64,000 bases of DNA, from positions 30,370,866 through 30,434,865 of the forward strand of contig NC_092685.1 of assembly GCF_964275005.1 (NCBI RefSeq). Reading direction: 5' to 3'. The DNA is from Diadema setosum (lineage: Eukaryota > Echinodermata > Echinoidea > Diadematoida > Diadematidae). A model generated the notes under the pieces. It was not told where the DNA came from, ran no database searches, and was given only the letters and a program-made list of their open reading frames with translations. Position numbers and translations under genes: made by a program. This document shows positions 36,601-47,300 of this stretch, piece after piece (within the stretch, counting starts at the first letter, position 1; each line of letters begins with the position of its first letter).

Positions 36601-39600
36601 ATTCAATTTTGTCATTTTCCATTTCAACATGAATTTGGAAAGAAATAATATCCTTATAATACTTTCACATCTTTGAAGTTATATTTGTAACGAACACCTC
36701 AATGAACTTATACATGTACAGGGTGGTATTACAATTGATACTGTCAAAAAAAAAAAAATCTACGATAGATTTGTTATGCAAATATTTTGAAGGAAGAGGT
36801 GAGACACGGATTTGTCACTGCTTGTCTGATCATTTCAGGGCCGGCGCAGTGTTTTCAAAAGTGTGGGGGCCTTCTTCCGGGTTTCATGAGCTAACAAGCA
36901 AGCAAAAAAAAAAAAAAGAATAACATGTCGGCTCATCTCTTCTCCCCGTCCACTTCCGGGTTTCTTCAGCTGACAAGCTAAAAAAAAAAATTTAAAAAAA
37001 AAGTCCTCAGCTCATTCTCTCCCCTTCATTTCCGGGTGTTTTCACCTGACAAGCAAAAAATAAGGTCTTCAGAGAAAAAACATAACCTTACCGCCGCCAT
37101 ACTTAAAGATCTCTCTATTTCTATTTTAGTGCCACTTTAACACGTACTTCCGGATTAAAAAAAGTGTGGGGGCCCAAAGTGATGACACCTTATGTATTCC
37201 TTTGTATGGTGCACAAAAAGTGTGGGGGCCCGAGCCCCCACGGCCCCCACGGCCCCCACGGCTGCGCCGGCCATGCATTTATGCATACAATTTCAGATTA
37301 ATGACTAATTGACAAATTCTCCTCTACAATTCCATAACAATTTTCTAATACTTTTTCGCCATTGATATTGACGTCAAGTTCGATTATCATTCTTTTTTTT
37401 TAGAGTATCTTTACTAATAGTTTGGTTGATATGGCACCGACAAGTTTCATAGGAAGATATCTCTCACGCTGACCAATGATTGACTATCTTTGTTTTGAAC
37501 TATAGCTTGTACTAGCTTATAGGCACCTACGAATTTTTCATGAACCAATTTTCATACAATATAGGGGAAAAAAAGAATATCATAGTATGATGTCATTGGG
37601 TATCCCGTGCTACATATTATCCTATGTCGATGAAGTTGCAAAAAATGCTTACTTGTTCACTTTTATCATGTATTCGTGTCTTTCTCTTTTTCAGTTCCAC
37701 TCCACGTTTCAGCAAAAGAGTAAATCAAACGGCAGCTTAGGCGAAGCGGGATAAACTTCTTACTCCTATTAGCATTGTTGTTCTGAAAAGAAAATCCAAC
37801 ATGATAGCTGTCTTCAAGAGCATTATTATTGATTATAGACATGTTATGACTAATAGAGAGGTGATGATTATCCCAAGTTTTAAATTCTCTCCACTCTCTG
37901 TACAAATAGAATAAGTATTCCACCGGAAACAAGCGGGCTGACCACTCGGCCAAGAAAACCCCTGTCTACAAGAGGGTAAGTAAATCATTTTAATAAATGC
38001 TACTCTTTCTTTTTATTGCACTTTAAGCGATAGGAACACCTTTTAGATTTTCCCGTTTTCTGCATGCTTCACTTTTTCTGCGTACTCCACCGATACACCA
38101 CTCAAAGTTATCTTCTTGTCATAATATTGCTATACATAATTATGTAAAAACAGAATTTGTGGTTATTGTTGTTCGGGTTTAATCTAATAGTACTCTCTCT
38201 AGAAAAAAAATATGAACTTTTCATTTCTTCAGAGCGCTAATCACATGCATGAAGGCATTCCAGTACATATTTCTTCTCTGTGCTTTCTGCAGACTGTAAC
38301 ACATAAAATTGTTGACCAGAAGTATATCATGACTCCATTTTCCAACAGTTGAAAACATTGTCTAACGTTCTTAACCCGTAGCGTCATCAAACAAAAATAT
38401 AGCGGGTTTTGCAGATTTTCTTTCTTGCAAACATCAAAATTTATCAGAAGTAACTATTTCAACAACAACAAAAAAAACACACCAATATATTATCATCATA
38501 GGGGTAGTTATTTTGTCTTCTTTTTTTATTTGTAGATGTTTTAAAAAGTAAATCTCTTTCGGAATGTTATCAACCTCTATTAATTCCCTCCCTATATTCG
38601 TAATGCTGAGATTGTTGATAAGTTTAAATCATTGTTGAAAACTTATCTGTTTACTCAATCCTAATTTTTTTTTTTTTTTTTTTTTTGCTGCTGTATCATT
38701 TGTACATAATGCTGAATTTGACCTCATTTTTTTTTTTTTAGGATTAATGCGCTTAGAAACATCAGTATTAAGCGCTATATAAGTGTTATTCATTTTCACT
38801 ATCATTATCTATAGGGAAATCTTGGAAGTGAATTACTCTCATTGCGGAAATTGACACAATGTAAAAAATGGAATCCCTTCTCCACCGATGAACATGTTAC
38901 CCCTTCCTCAGAATCAATGAATAAGGAGGCGTGAGCGATGGACGACCAACAAATTAATTATTGGCATGCATGTATTAGGTTTCTGTATTATAACAAAGTC
39001 TTTCATATTCGTAATAACAATATTGAATGAGCTTTGTTTTTTTACATTCAACACCTTTCTCAAATGTCTCATGTGTCCGTCTGTTTGATTTGCTCACTGT
39101 ATAGAGCGCTAATCCATTTCTGGAAGGCAACATGCTCAATAACGTAGCCAAGAAATCTCCAAATATGATGGTAAGGATCGGAGCGTTGTCATTGTAAAAA
39201 TGCCCTGTTCATTTCATTTTAATGGGGTCATCCCATCTAGTGACTTCGTCACCCACGAGTCATACGGCCCACGAGCTTGACAGTTGAAAAGGTCCATAAG
39301 TCATACACTCACGAGTAATAGCCCCTACAGCCCACGAGGCCCATGGACTCTACATAAGACCAACAACTTCGACATTAGGTAAAAAAACAAAGGTCGACAA
39401 GCTCGACACTACGCACATAAGTCTCCATGATGTAATTTCCGGCTCTTTTTTGCGTATATAGTGTCTAGGTCGTGCTCCTATAATTTGATTTTTGTCGAGC
39501 GCATGAGCCTTATTTGCCTAGTGTCTACAGCTCGATACTTATTTCAATTGATGTCGAGTTCGAGAGCCTTGTTCACTTAGTGCCTAGCTCGTGGGTTGTA

Positions 39601-40232
39601 TAGCTTGTGAGCTGTGTAAATCGTGGGTTGTGTGATTCGTGGGCAGTATGACTCGTGTATGGGCTGTATTATGACTCGTGGACAGTATGACTCGTGGGCT
39701 GTTATATGACTCGTGGGTGTTTAGCTCGTGACGTGCACCCACATACTGGTGGCTCAATTTCGAAGATTGTCTGACTTTGTAGACTGAGCTGTAATAGTGT
39801 ATAATGATGTTCAAATGGACGAGAAACAGTCAAGCATGATTGTAATTATTTTCAACCTTTGAAAGTTACACACAGTCACTATCTAGAACACAACTTCGCA
39901 TAAAAATTTTCTCGGAAATTCTATTTTCACACTATACTGTCTGAGAGTTAAATTGAGTGGGATATAAAATTTTGCCGGAAGTCACTCATTTTCTAATGCT
40001 TTGAAACATTTTAATGTATGATGCATGTAGAAGACGCAGAACGCGTTCTGCCGATAATGAGAGTGCAACTTCCACTCGAATGACATGATTTTATTGATCT
40101 CCCACGCATTGCGCTTTCTTCTATCCTCCTCAGAACGCATACGTCAACCCCTACATCTACAACCAACCCCGCCTGCACTCCGTGGTGGCCAAGAAAGCCC
40201 CACTCTACTCCGGCTCCAAGCCAGTGATGTAG
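33352..40232 (+). CDS. SCG5: Neuroendocrine protein 7B2 (secretogranin V), 7 coding exons
   Basis: 7B2 is a secretory-granule chaperone that helps proPC2 mature. Its C-terminal peptide inhibits PC2. Coding exons are 33352-33559, 34103-34234, 35311-35403, 36250-36356, 37910-37975, 39105-39170 and 40134-40232. All junctions are in phase, giving about 256 residues (human 211). Visible landmarks are a signal peptide (MLYVILNLLLLGALVGSEF), GGAGEGVQHLG...IPN (residues 70-87; human GGAHEGLQHLG), the PPNPCP polyproline motif (102-107), and PNDAEF (human PDTAEF). The C-terminus carries SANPFLEG...NVAKKSP and YVNPYIYNQ...SVVAKKAP (human VNPYLQGQRLDNVVAKK). Oddities are an extra cysteine-bearing exon (35311) and repeated AKKxP modules encoded by separate phase-0 exons. 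Dibasic sites (NKR, YKR) offer cleavage points before the inhibitory modules. Confidence 0.9.
33609..33725. repeat. (CA)n microsatellite in SCG5 intron 2
   Basis: This is an interrupted CA array, densest at 33630-33682. It creates false open frames on both strands. Confidence 0.95.
34103..34234 (+). CDS. SCG5: SCG5 exon 3 (GGAGEGVQHLG and PPNPCP)
   Basis: The acceptor is CTGTTAAG and the donor GTAAGA. The exon encodes the most conserved 7B2 block, GGAGEGVQHLGAEGDIPN, and the PPNPCP motif that contacts PC2. It ends in phase 1. Confidence 0.93.
35311..35403 (+). CDS. SCG5: SCG5 exon 4 (cysteine-bearing insert)
   Basis: The acceptor is CTTCAAAG and the donor GTAAGT. The phase fits both sides exactly. 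The exon encodes KMRVYSKIHRHQVCACEKG then WDAGERRDCSE. It sits where vertebrate 7B2 passes directly from PPNPCP to the short Cys-x-Cys stretch before PDTAEF, so most of it has no vertebrate counterpart that I know of. Confidence 0.8.
35837..36036. repeat. Two-copy 100-bp tandem duplication
   Basis: The segment starting ATTTAATGTCCCTCATATTC at 35841 recurs 100 bp later at 35941 with only a few differences. It is a recent local duplication in SCG5 intron 4. Confidence 0.9.
36250..36356 (+). CDS. SCG5: SCG5 exon 5
   Basis: The acceptor is ATTCACAG and the donor GTCAGT. The exon encodes PKCCLPNMPNDAEFVNRYQQ and a basic tail. It matches vertebrate CLENTPDTAEFSREFQ and ends in phase 0. Confidence 0.9.
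36839..37272. mobile_element. GGCCGGCGCAG-ended element with internal tandem repeats
   Basis: The ends GGCCGGCGCAG (36839-36849) and CTGCGCCGGCC (37262-37272) are exact inverted copies. Inside, three tandem units share TTCCGGGTTTCWTCAGCTGAC followed by AAGC and an A run. GTGTGGGGGCC recurs near both ends. There is no coding sequence. Related pieces occur at about 8010, 49936-50190 and 50690-51083. Confidence 0.75.
37910..37975 (+). CDS. SCG5: SCG5 exon 6 (first AKKTP module, dibasic sites)
   Basis: The acceptor is CTCTGTACAAATAG and the donor GTAAGT. The exon is 66 nt, phase 0 at both ends. It encodes STGNKRADHSAKKTPVYKR after three residues. The GN...AKKTP pattern recalls the next exon's GN...AKKSP, and VYKR gives a dibasic cleavage site where vertebrates have RRKRR. 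An acceptor six bases later (ATAAG) would drop two residues. Confidence 0.75.
38233..38262 (+). pseudogene. SCG5: Possible truncated extra SCG5 module exon
   Basis: The acceptor TTTCATTTCTTCAG is followed by AGCGCTAATCACATGCATGA, encoding SANHMHEGIP. The next exon begins AGCGCTAATCC (SANPFLEGN). If the weak donor GTACAT is used this would be a 30-nt phase-0 exon. Otherwise it is a relic. A read-through frame runs on to a TGA near 38350. Confidence 0.4.
38565..38825 (+). mobile_element. 5'-truncated L2-like LINE 3' end
   Basis: The frame NAEIVDKFKSLLKTYLFTQS matches the last residues of L2-group ORF2. It is followed by T runs and a conserved 3' hairpin (ATGCGCTTAGAAAC... TAAGCGCTATATAAGTG) and a loose ATT-rich tail. 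It lies in the intron before SCG5 exon 7. Confidence 0.7.
39105..39170 (+). CDS. SCG5: SCG5 exon 7 (SANPFLEG...VAKKSP module)
   Basis: The acceptor is CACTGTATAG and the donor GTAAGG. The exon is 66 nt, phase 0 at both ends. It encodes SANPFLEGNMLNNVAKKSP and NMM, which aligns with vertebrate SVNPYLQGQRLDNVVAKKSV. This alone would be the classical inhibitory peptide. Confidence 0.88.
39249..39733. mobile_element. Foldback element of CCCACGAGTCATAC subrepeats
   Basis: The left half contains CCCACGAGTCATACGGCCCA and GCTCGACACTA. The right half contains many complements, such as GTATGACTCGTGGG and GCCTAGTGTC. The two halves therefore fold back on a centre near 39430, which holds ATGATGTAAT. It is related to 62920-63206. 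Confidence 0.7.
40134..40232 (+). CDS. SCG5: SCG5 terminal exon (VNPYIYNQ...SVVAKKAP module)
   Basis: The acceptor is ATCCTCCTCAG. The exon encodes NAYVNPYIYNQPRLHSVVAK then KAPLYSGSKPVM and TAG. It again matches the vertebrate C-terminal peptide, VNPY...VVAKK. Poly(A) signals AATAAA follow at 40464 and 40518. Confidence 0.92.
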   Translation, partial: NAYVNPYIYNQPRLHSVVAKKAPLYSGSKPVM

Positions 40233-40269
40233 ACGACGAAATGATGGTTGCATAATAATCAGCATTGAT

Positions 40270-40957
40270 TTCCTCCTTCACCGTGCTAAGTTTTGTTCAA
40301 TTTAATCACCAGTCATGCATTTTGTTTGCGGGGGGGGGGGGGGGGGGTAGCACCGGACCACTCATTTTTTGTGTGTGTATTTTCTCGAGGAATGTGCCGT
40401 TAATTTTGTACATGTGTAGGTTCAAAGGAAAGCCGACACTTCTTACATCACTCAGTGACACTTAATAAAATTTCTATGATAAATCGGTGAAGGAAAAATA
40501 AGGAGGAAATGTTTTGAAATAAATCAAGAAATCTTTTATTTGACCTATTGCAATTCTTGTCCATATTCTATTTCAGTGATTATCATTCACTTTGTTATTG
40601 TTTTATTTTACGTGTTATTACTATAATTATTCTCGTCATTCACCTTTGTCATTATTATGATGATAATGATGAATATAATTCTTGTTGTTATTGCTTTTAC
40701 AAACATTATTATCATTATTACCTATTAATTTTTTGATGTATTTATTTCTATGGTTGGTAGGCCTACTATTAAAAATTTCGGTGCTTGGTCGAAAACACAA
40801 CAGGGGTGCTCGTGCAATATGCATTGATTCAATTCGGTAAGATAACTCATCTTTGTTCTTATTAATATTAAAGGAAAAGTGGACCACATAGCGATTGCAT
40901 ACATCTTATTCACTCAAAACAACACCAGTGGGTAAAGTTGCCGTTGCATGTCTGTCC

Positions 40958-40994
<37 letters not shown>

Positions 40995-42630
40995 GTTATT
41001 ATTGTTATTATTATCACTCTTTCGTTGGTTGACAAAATTTCTTGAATTTCTCATTATACACCTGTTGTCCAGTAAACAAATAATTGTGACACCATACTTG
41101 ATAGTCGTTGAATCTTATCTTTTTATTTTTTTTATTTATCAATTTATTTATTTATCTAATTTCCTTTTTGGTGTAAGCATCCATCCTCGTGCACTTTCAT
41201 TTGTTACGCCAAGCGTCTGTAATCAAGAAGATGGCTGTATACCCGACTTCAATCAAAAACTCAAAGAATAAAAAGAGAAGAATTAATATCGCATGATTTC
41301 AGAATTAATAGTGTAGATAATTGTGTAATTTACATATTGTAAATAAGATCACGTATCACGTATAAGTCTGATTTATGATGAAGGTCTCAATCTGATCATG
41401 AACACTATATACATGTAGATTGTGTCAATGTTGTGGGAGCATTGGGATTTACCACAACTGTTGTTTTGTTTAAATGATGGGGGATATGATTGCCGCTTCA
41501 TGGGTTTTAACATAATTTGATGGTGCCAGTAGAAGAAAAGAAAAATTATATATACATCTTGTTTCTATCATCTAAACATTTCGAAGGCGCAGCTGATGAC
41601 GCCTTGGACAAACTTTGCTGTCATTGGTTGTTTTGAAAAAGAAAAAGAAAATCAAATTTTTCGAAGCATATATGAGTGAATGAAATTGTTGACTGACGTT
41701 TGTCATGTCATTGTGCGTCTATTCAGCCTCGTCATGTCAAATTCTGAATGACTGTGTCAATATCTGAACTTGAGGTCACCCAAAACAATGCCAATATTTG
41801 TAAATATTACCAATATGGATTTCAAAAGAGGTGACTCGTAAAAAAAAAAAGGAACTACTATTAATGAAGATATATGATGGATAACTAAGAACTAAATATA
41901 CGAGTACATGTATATATAGATACAATTATTTAATATTCAGCGTGGATATCATAAAATACAGCTATACAGAAATGTTATTGACATTCAAAGAGATTGTAGT
42001 CCTTTTCCGAGTACTTATGGAGAATTAAATAGCGATATAGTATTGTTAAAAGAAACAAAACATAATAAGCTTGTTAAGTGATTTACAAATTATAAACAAT
42101 TCGAGGTTGATCATGTGATATTCTTTAACTCAGTAGTGTACTGCGTAAAATGATATGATATCGTCTGCTCAGTATTCTTAATAGTGTGGGTAAGGAAGTT
42201 AAATTTAGTCATGATGTCTTGTCAAAGCACACCGATCATTTTGATTATGATCCGTGAGTTTCATCATGTCCATGTCACTATCAAAAATATACATCATCTT
42301 TTGACACACAAAAAGACAACATTAAAGATCCAACCTAACGATTTTCTAGCTAAACATGGACAAGGATCACCTATGCACATAATGCAAGTAAGCAAATGCA
42401 TTGATGTATAAAGTCTGTAAGAGTAAAATTGTCGTCTGTGAACGGAGAATTGTTATCACACAGGAATTTGAAAGTTTTGGAATCGATGAAAATAACACCC
42501 CTGATCTAAACCAATAAACGAATCTTAATGAATAACTCAGCCGTGTATTTTCTTGTATGTGTATACTCTGAATAGTTCAGATTGTTACGCTGACAGAATA
42601 TGTTCAGTGCATCGTAATTGTAAAGATATT
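40270..42630. other. Downstream of SCG5; simple repeats only
   Basis: A G run (about 40330-40347), an ATT array (about 40961-41013) and AT-rich sequence are present. No gene or element ends were recognised. Confidence 0.6.
40464..40523 (+). terminator. SCG5: SCG5 poly(A) signals
   Basis: AATAAA occurs at 40464-40469 and at 40518-40523, some 230-290 bp after the stop. Either could end the transcript. Confidence 0.5.
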
Positions 42631-42639
42631 ATGATAGAT

Positions 42640-43140
42640 ACATAAACACCTGTCAGAAGGGGAATGTGTGACGTCACAATATCACGCGGATTCAGTGAAT
42701 GCAGATTATTTTGTAGAACACAATAACTGAATTTTGAGGAAAAGGGACAATCCATTCAAAAAGGTTAAATTGGTTAGATCTATTACGCTACCAACGCTGA
42801 ATAAGAAGGCTAAAACATATTTGTGATGTAACAGTTGTTGAAGTGTATTTATGGAAATGATAAAGAGAATTCTAAATAGCTTCATTTTACTCGGATTTTC
42901 ACAATCCCTCGACTTTATACTGACATATTTGATTTATGTTGGAGTAATAACATTCTCCCTGTGTTCTGTAGGAGTTGAGTCAAATGCTTTTAAGGAATGT
43001 TTGGGAAAATTAAATTATGTGAGATGTTCTGTTATCATGTTCTCTTATCTATTCCTTATGTGGCAAAACAGGTGGCTGCATTCCTTGTTATCCAGCGATG
43101 ATGGTTTTAATCAAATCTGGATTTGAGAATTATTAACGTT
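42640..43140. mobile_element. Decayed relative of the 59995 MITE
   Basis: GATTCAGTGAATGCAGATTA, GGACAATCCATTCAAA, GCTGAATAAGAAGGCTAAA and CCTCGACTTTATACTGACAT are diverged forms of segments in the TTAA element at 59995-60678, in the same order. The ends are not clear. Confidence 0.55.
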
Positions 43141-43255
43141 TATACGGGTTGTCCGATTTTCCTCAAACTTAAGTGGTCCTTACCCTTGGTTCTGTCAATA
43201 TTCTACATTTTACTAAATCCACATAGTTATGTATATACATGTATTGTGATGCCCC

Positions 43256-43652
43256 TTAAAGGGATCGTATAGTTTTGCTTGAGACCTAACCTCAGGTTTC
43301 TAACATTATTGGGTGAGAATGAGACACCTCTTATGAAATATGAAAGAGAATGTAATTCGAAGAAGAATTCAACGTTTATCACTTTGATGAAAATTTGTTT
43401 TGAAATGGCTGAGATACCCAAAACAGAGCAATTCTAATTAAAGGTGGGACCCACCTTTTTATTACGATCGCTTTGTTTTACTTTGTTTTTGGATGTCTCA
43501 ACCATTCCAAAACCGATTTTCATCAAATAAACTTTGAATTCCTCTTAAAATGGTATGCTCTGAAGTATTATACAAGTGGTTTTTTGAAATCTCACAAAAA
43601 GTTAAGAGCCCAAATCCTCACCTCTACCAATACTTTACCATCATCCCTTTAA
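43256..43652. mobile_element. TTAA-flanked MITE, long inverted arms
   Basis: It begins TTAAAGGGATCGTATAG and ends in CCCTTTAA, with the TTAA duplicated as in piggyBac-type insertions. The arms (GTTTTGAAATGGCTGAGATA and its complement on the right) match the copy at 16380-16753. It is 397 bp including both TTAA, with no coding capacity. Confidence 0.8.
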
Positions 43653-43769
43653 ATGACTCTTTTTGATTGGCATCCCGATATGATCATGATAAACGCCTGA
43701 GTTACGACGTCGAGTTCAAAACTTCGTCACGAACTTTTTACTTGTAAACTAAATATCACTCTGTCAAAA

Positions 43770-44020
43770 GATCGGTGTTGGATTTAACACCACGGGAGTT
43801 AATCTAACACAAACCAGTGTCAATACAGGACCACACTGACAGGTGCAAGTAGAGAGTATGTTGTGATGGTGTTGAAAAGTGTTCACCTGGCACTTCGTGG
43901 TGTTAATTTGACACTGTAGCTGGTGATATTCTTTACACTGCACTGGTGTTAATTCAACAATGACACTGCATGGTGTTGATTTGACATAACTGGTGTTGAT
44001 TTTAATGGTATAATACCCGC
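43770..44020. repeat. Degenerate GGTGTTAATTTGACAC repeats
   Basis: About eight loose copies of a GGTGTTRATTYRACAC motif, itself partly palindromic, occur in direct and inverted orientation. Confidence 0.6.
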
Positions 44021-44029
44021 CCAGTGTGT

Positions 44030-45635
44030 TTTGTTTTCAAAAATCAAGTTCTTTATCTGAAAGTTCTTATTCGTCTTGTTGAAGATTAAAATCAGCAAGA
44101 AGAACAGGAGATAATTACTTTAAAAAAATAAATTATGTTTTGAAGTGACACCCTTGTGAATTTATGTAACACCACAAAATTGTGCATTTTATTATTTCAA
44201 AATACTTTATCTTGTCTCCCAAGGTTTACTTATCTGAATTCCTCGACCCCAAATGGACTCAAAATACCATTTCATATAGAAGTAGGCTCCTACATTGTGT
44301 GCCACAGTGGGAAGTCAACACGTCGACTTAAAGTATCGGTGGACACGAACGAAGTTCTCTTTCAAAACTCAGTCGGACAGATTTTGAGTCAGACGAATCT
44401 CTTTGAGAGTAATGATTGAGAATAATTTAGACGCTTTATTTTACTGTAGTCCTGTGGAAATAAAAATACCGCTTTACATGCATATAGCACATATTGACTT
44501 ATATGCTCTCCCAATACAATCATTGACAATGTTATCATGAATGTCGGCACTGTGTGTGTGTGTATGTGTGTGTGTACGTAATTCTGACGATGCTGTAATT
44601 TTGCTGATCTGCCCGTTTACCTGACAACATGTGAACCAGCTCGGCATCTTATCTATCTAGTAACTCGAAATAACTGCAACCAGTTAGGCTGTGGCTAGCT
44701 TAGGAGCTGACGCACTCAATCCAGCAAGAACAGCAACAACAAAGAAAAAAAAAAGGAGGGATAAAAAAAAAGGAAATAAAGATGAGGTGATGATGTCCTC
44801 GCCGGTGCTGAGATTTAACCCTCTGCACGCCACAGGAATTTCTCACCCATAGGCATGTAAATGAAATTTGAGCACATTATTGACTCATTGGCACAGAAAG
44901 CTGAGTTTGCAACAAATTTTATGGCAATTTCCTTCGATTTCAGTTTGGCAAACTAAAAGAGCATAGCTCACTATCTTTATCTGGTGTAATTCTATGTATA
45001 GTGAAAGAATTAGTTTATAATGTTGATTGTATAAATTTAATCCCCGCTCAAACTTGTCGGAAGTTATTCTTTAAAGCGACACTGCATGCAGGGAATCGCC
45101 CACCCCCTCCCCCACACCAAACAGTAGTCACGGTTGGTATATTATTCAAGAATACATGTACCCAGCAATATCTTCCAGTAACCAACCGCAGTGACAACGC
45201 TTTGCCGCCCTCTGTTGATGATGCTCGCTTTATGAATTTTCGTGAAAGAAAGAAAAAAAAAAGACATTAGAGTCATTATCAAAGAGGACATCGTTAGAAT
45301 AGGCCTACAGTATTTATAAACAGGAGGGGCAAAAAAACTACCCTGTGAAAACGCCACATTTCTAATTTCTCTCATGTGGAAGTATGATAATCATTATGAT
45401 AATTACGATATGCCATGAGTATTCATTGTCTTTTCATAAAAATAGAAACTTGTTTTCCATTGGTACACAACACAACGAAAAATACATTAAGCAAATACAA
45501 TCATACAAGCTTCATACATCAACATACAATACGTCGTACAGTATACACGTATACAGCTGCACATTTTGTAGATACAAGTACATTATACAGAAATTGCCAC
45601 TATTATGATCATTTATTCAACAGAGACAACATTCC
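44030..45635. other. No gene recognised
   Basis: An 87-codon open frame at 44156-44419 shows no motif I can place. A short GT array lies near 44550-44574. Nothing else was recognised. Confidence 0.5.
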
Positions 45636-45639
45636 AAAT

Positions 45640-46895
45640 TTCACGGACTAGTTATTGATGCTCATATACGCTTTATCTTAAGTTCAATATCTAGAAATGT
45701 CTGAATTATCTCTAAACTGAAATTTATTTTACCTTTAATTAAGCACTCTGTTTTTGTTATACAATACCATGGTAATACCATATATATTTTACTGAAATAT
45801 GTTTAGGCTAATCCTATTTTATTATTACAAAAAAGAGCAGTCCACATTTGCACAGGATCATCCTATTTAGCTAATAAATACGGATCCATTGTTTCATAAG
45901 TTGAACACGTTAAAAGTGGCTGATATTACTGCTCTTCAAGTCGCAGTTTTTATGTTTAAACATATTAATAAAAACTTCCTTCATTTTTATTTTTTTTTTA
46001 CTTTTAATAACAGTATTCATTTATATCCAACACGCAATGCAAGAAATTTTCATCTTACATATCCAAAATTGTTAGTAGCAAATAAATCTATACGACATTA
46101 TGGGCCTGATTTGTGGAATAGTCTTCCTATCAAATCATCTGCTAATTGTATTAAGATATCTTCTAGTCAATTCTCACTCAGGGAAATTATGAAACGACAT
46201 TTACTATTGTTATACATGTACAGGGTGAGTGCCGATTCTCGTTGTTATTCCATGACAGTTAACTAAGTCTTACAATATTCTAGGTTTTTTTTTTCTATTG
46301 GATTGTCTTTATTTTCTGATCCATTGTGTTATATCATTTTGATTTGAAATTTATTCATAAATTAGTTTTGAACTGAGATCTTAAACTTTCTGAAGAGTCC
46401 CTTGTCTAATAACACACACACACACAGTGCAAACACATTTCATATTTGGCAAGATACACTATTTTTTTTTTCACCCCAATGTTACATTACGTGACTCGTG
46501 TCCATATTATATGCATACATAAACATTACGTATGCTTTTTCAGAGGCCGTCATAATTCAAGCTTCAGCTTAAGATTACGGTCTCCTTCATTTTGTTTGTA
46601 TTAATTCGTTTGAATAATTAATGATTTTCCAATTGTTTTTTGTATGATTATGACTCACTTATACAATATTTTATTATTGGTACATTTTTTTTTTGGTAAT
46701 GATTATATTTATATTCATTTTGTGTTGGATATAATAAGATTAAGATTGAAAAGTTGTCTGTTACGTTGTATGAAAGAAAGATATTACCTGAACGTTGTAT
46801 ATACTTTGTGAAAAATGCAGAAATCAAATCAAATCAAATCAAATCAAATCAAACAAGATAAAATCAAATCAAATAAAGTAAAATAAAATCATGCA
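45640..46895 (+). mobile_element. 5'-truncated CR1-like LINE 3' part
   Basis: Degraded RT C-terminal text can be read (LLQKRAVHICTGSSYL in pieces, PLFHKLNTLKVADITALQ, IHLYPTRNARNFHL, RHYGPDLWNSLP). A 3' UTR ends in an (AAATC)n tail at 46820-46895. Several frame changes are visible. The 5' boundary is approximate. Confidence 0.75.
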
Positions 46896-47099
46896 ACGGA
46901 TTGTTTTCTATACAGGTACTTGTAATTCCTGAACCATCCCAAAACCGTAACAGAAAAGCATGATTCACATCCTCCTATCTTTCATGGCTTTCAACCCAAC
47001 AACTAAATGGCACAAGAACGCATTATGACTTTTGTTATAATCATAAAGAGTTTTATCGCAATATGAGTTAACTCCATTCGTGAGACATTTGCCTTGTTT

Positions 47100-47300
47100 C
47101 AGTCATTTCATTTATTTCATTTCCAACAATGCAAAACATTTACATACACAAAATAACACAATATCAATACAATTAACAGGTACAAGTAACAAAGAAAATT
47201 ATGTGAAATTAACAATACTACGCATCACATAAGCAGATGAAATTGAATTACAATTAAAGTTGCAGGAAATGGCGGAGACGTGCTGAAAACCCAGGCTAGT
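47100..47300 (-). mobile_element. LINE 3'-end fragment
   Basis: On the minus strand the sequence ends ...GGAAATGAAATAAATGAAAT, the microtail form seen on the other CR1/L2-group copies here. An A-rich UTR-like stretch precedes it. No coding part is kept. Confidence 0.45.

Noticed and set aside
44156-44419. 87-codon open frame
   Set aside because: No recognisable motif and no neighbouring exon in phase.
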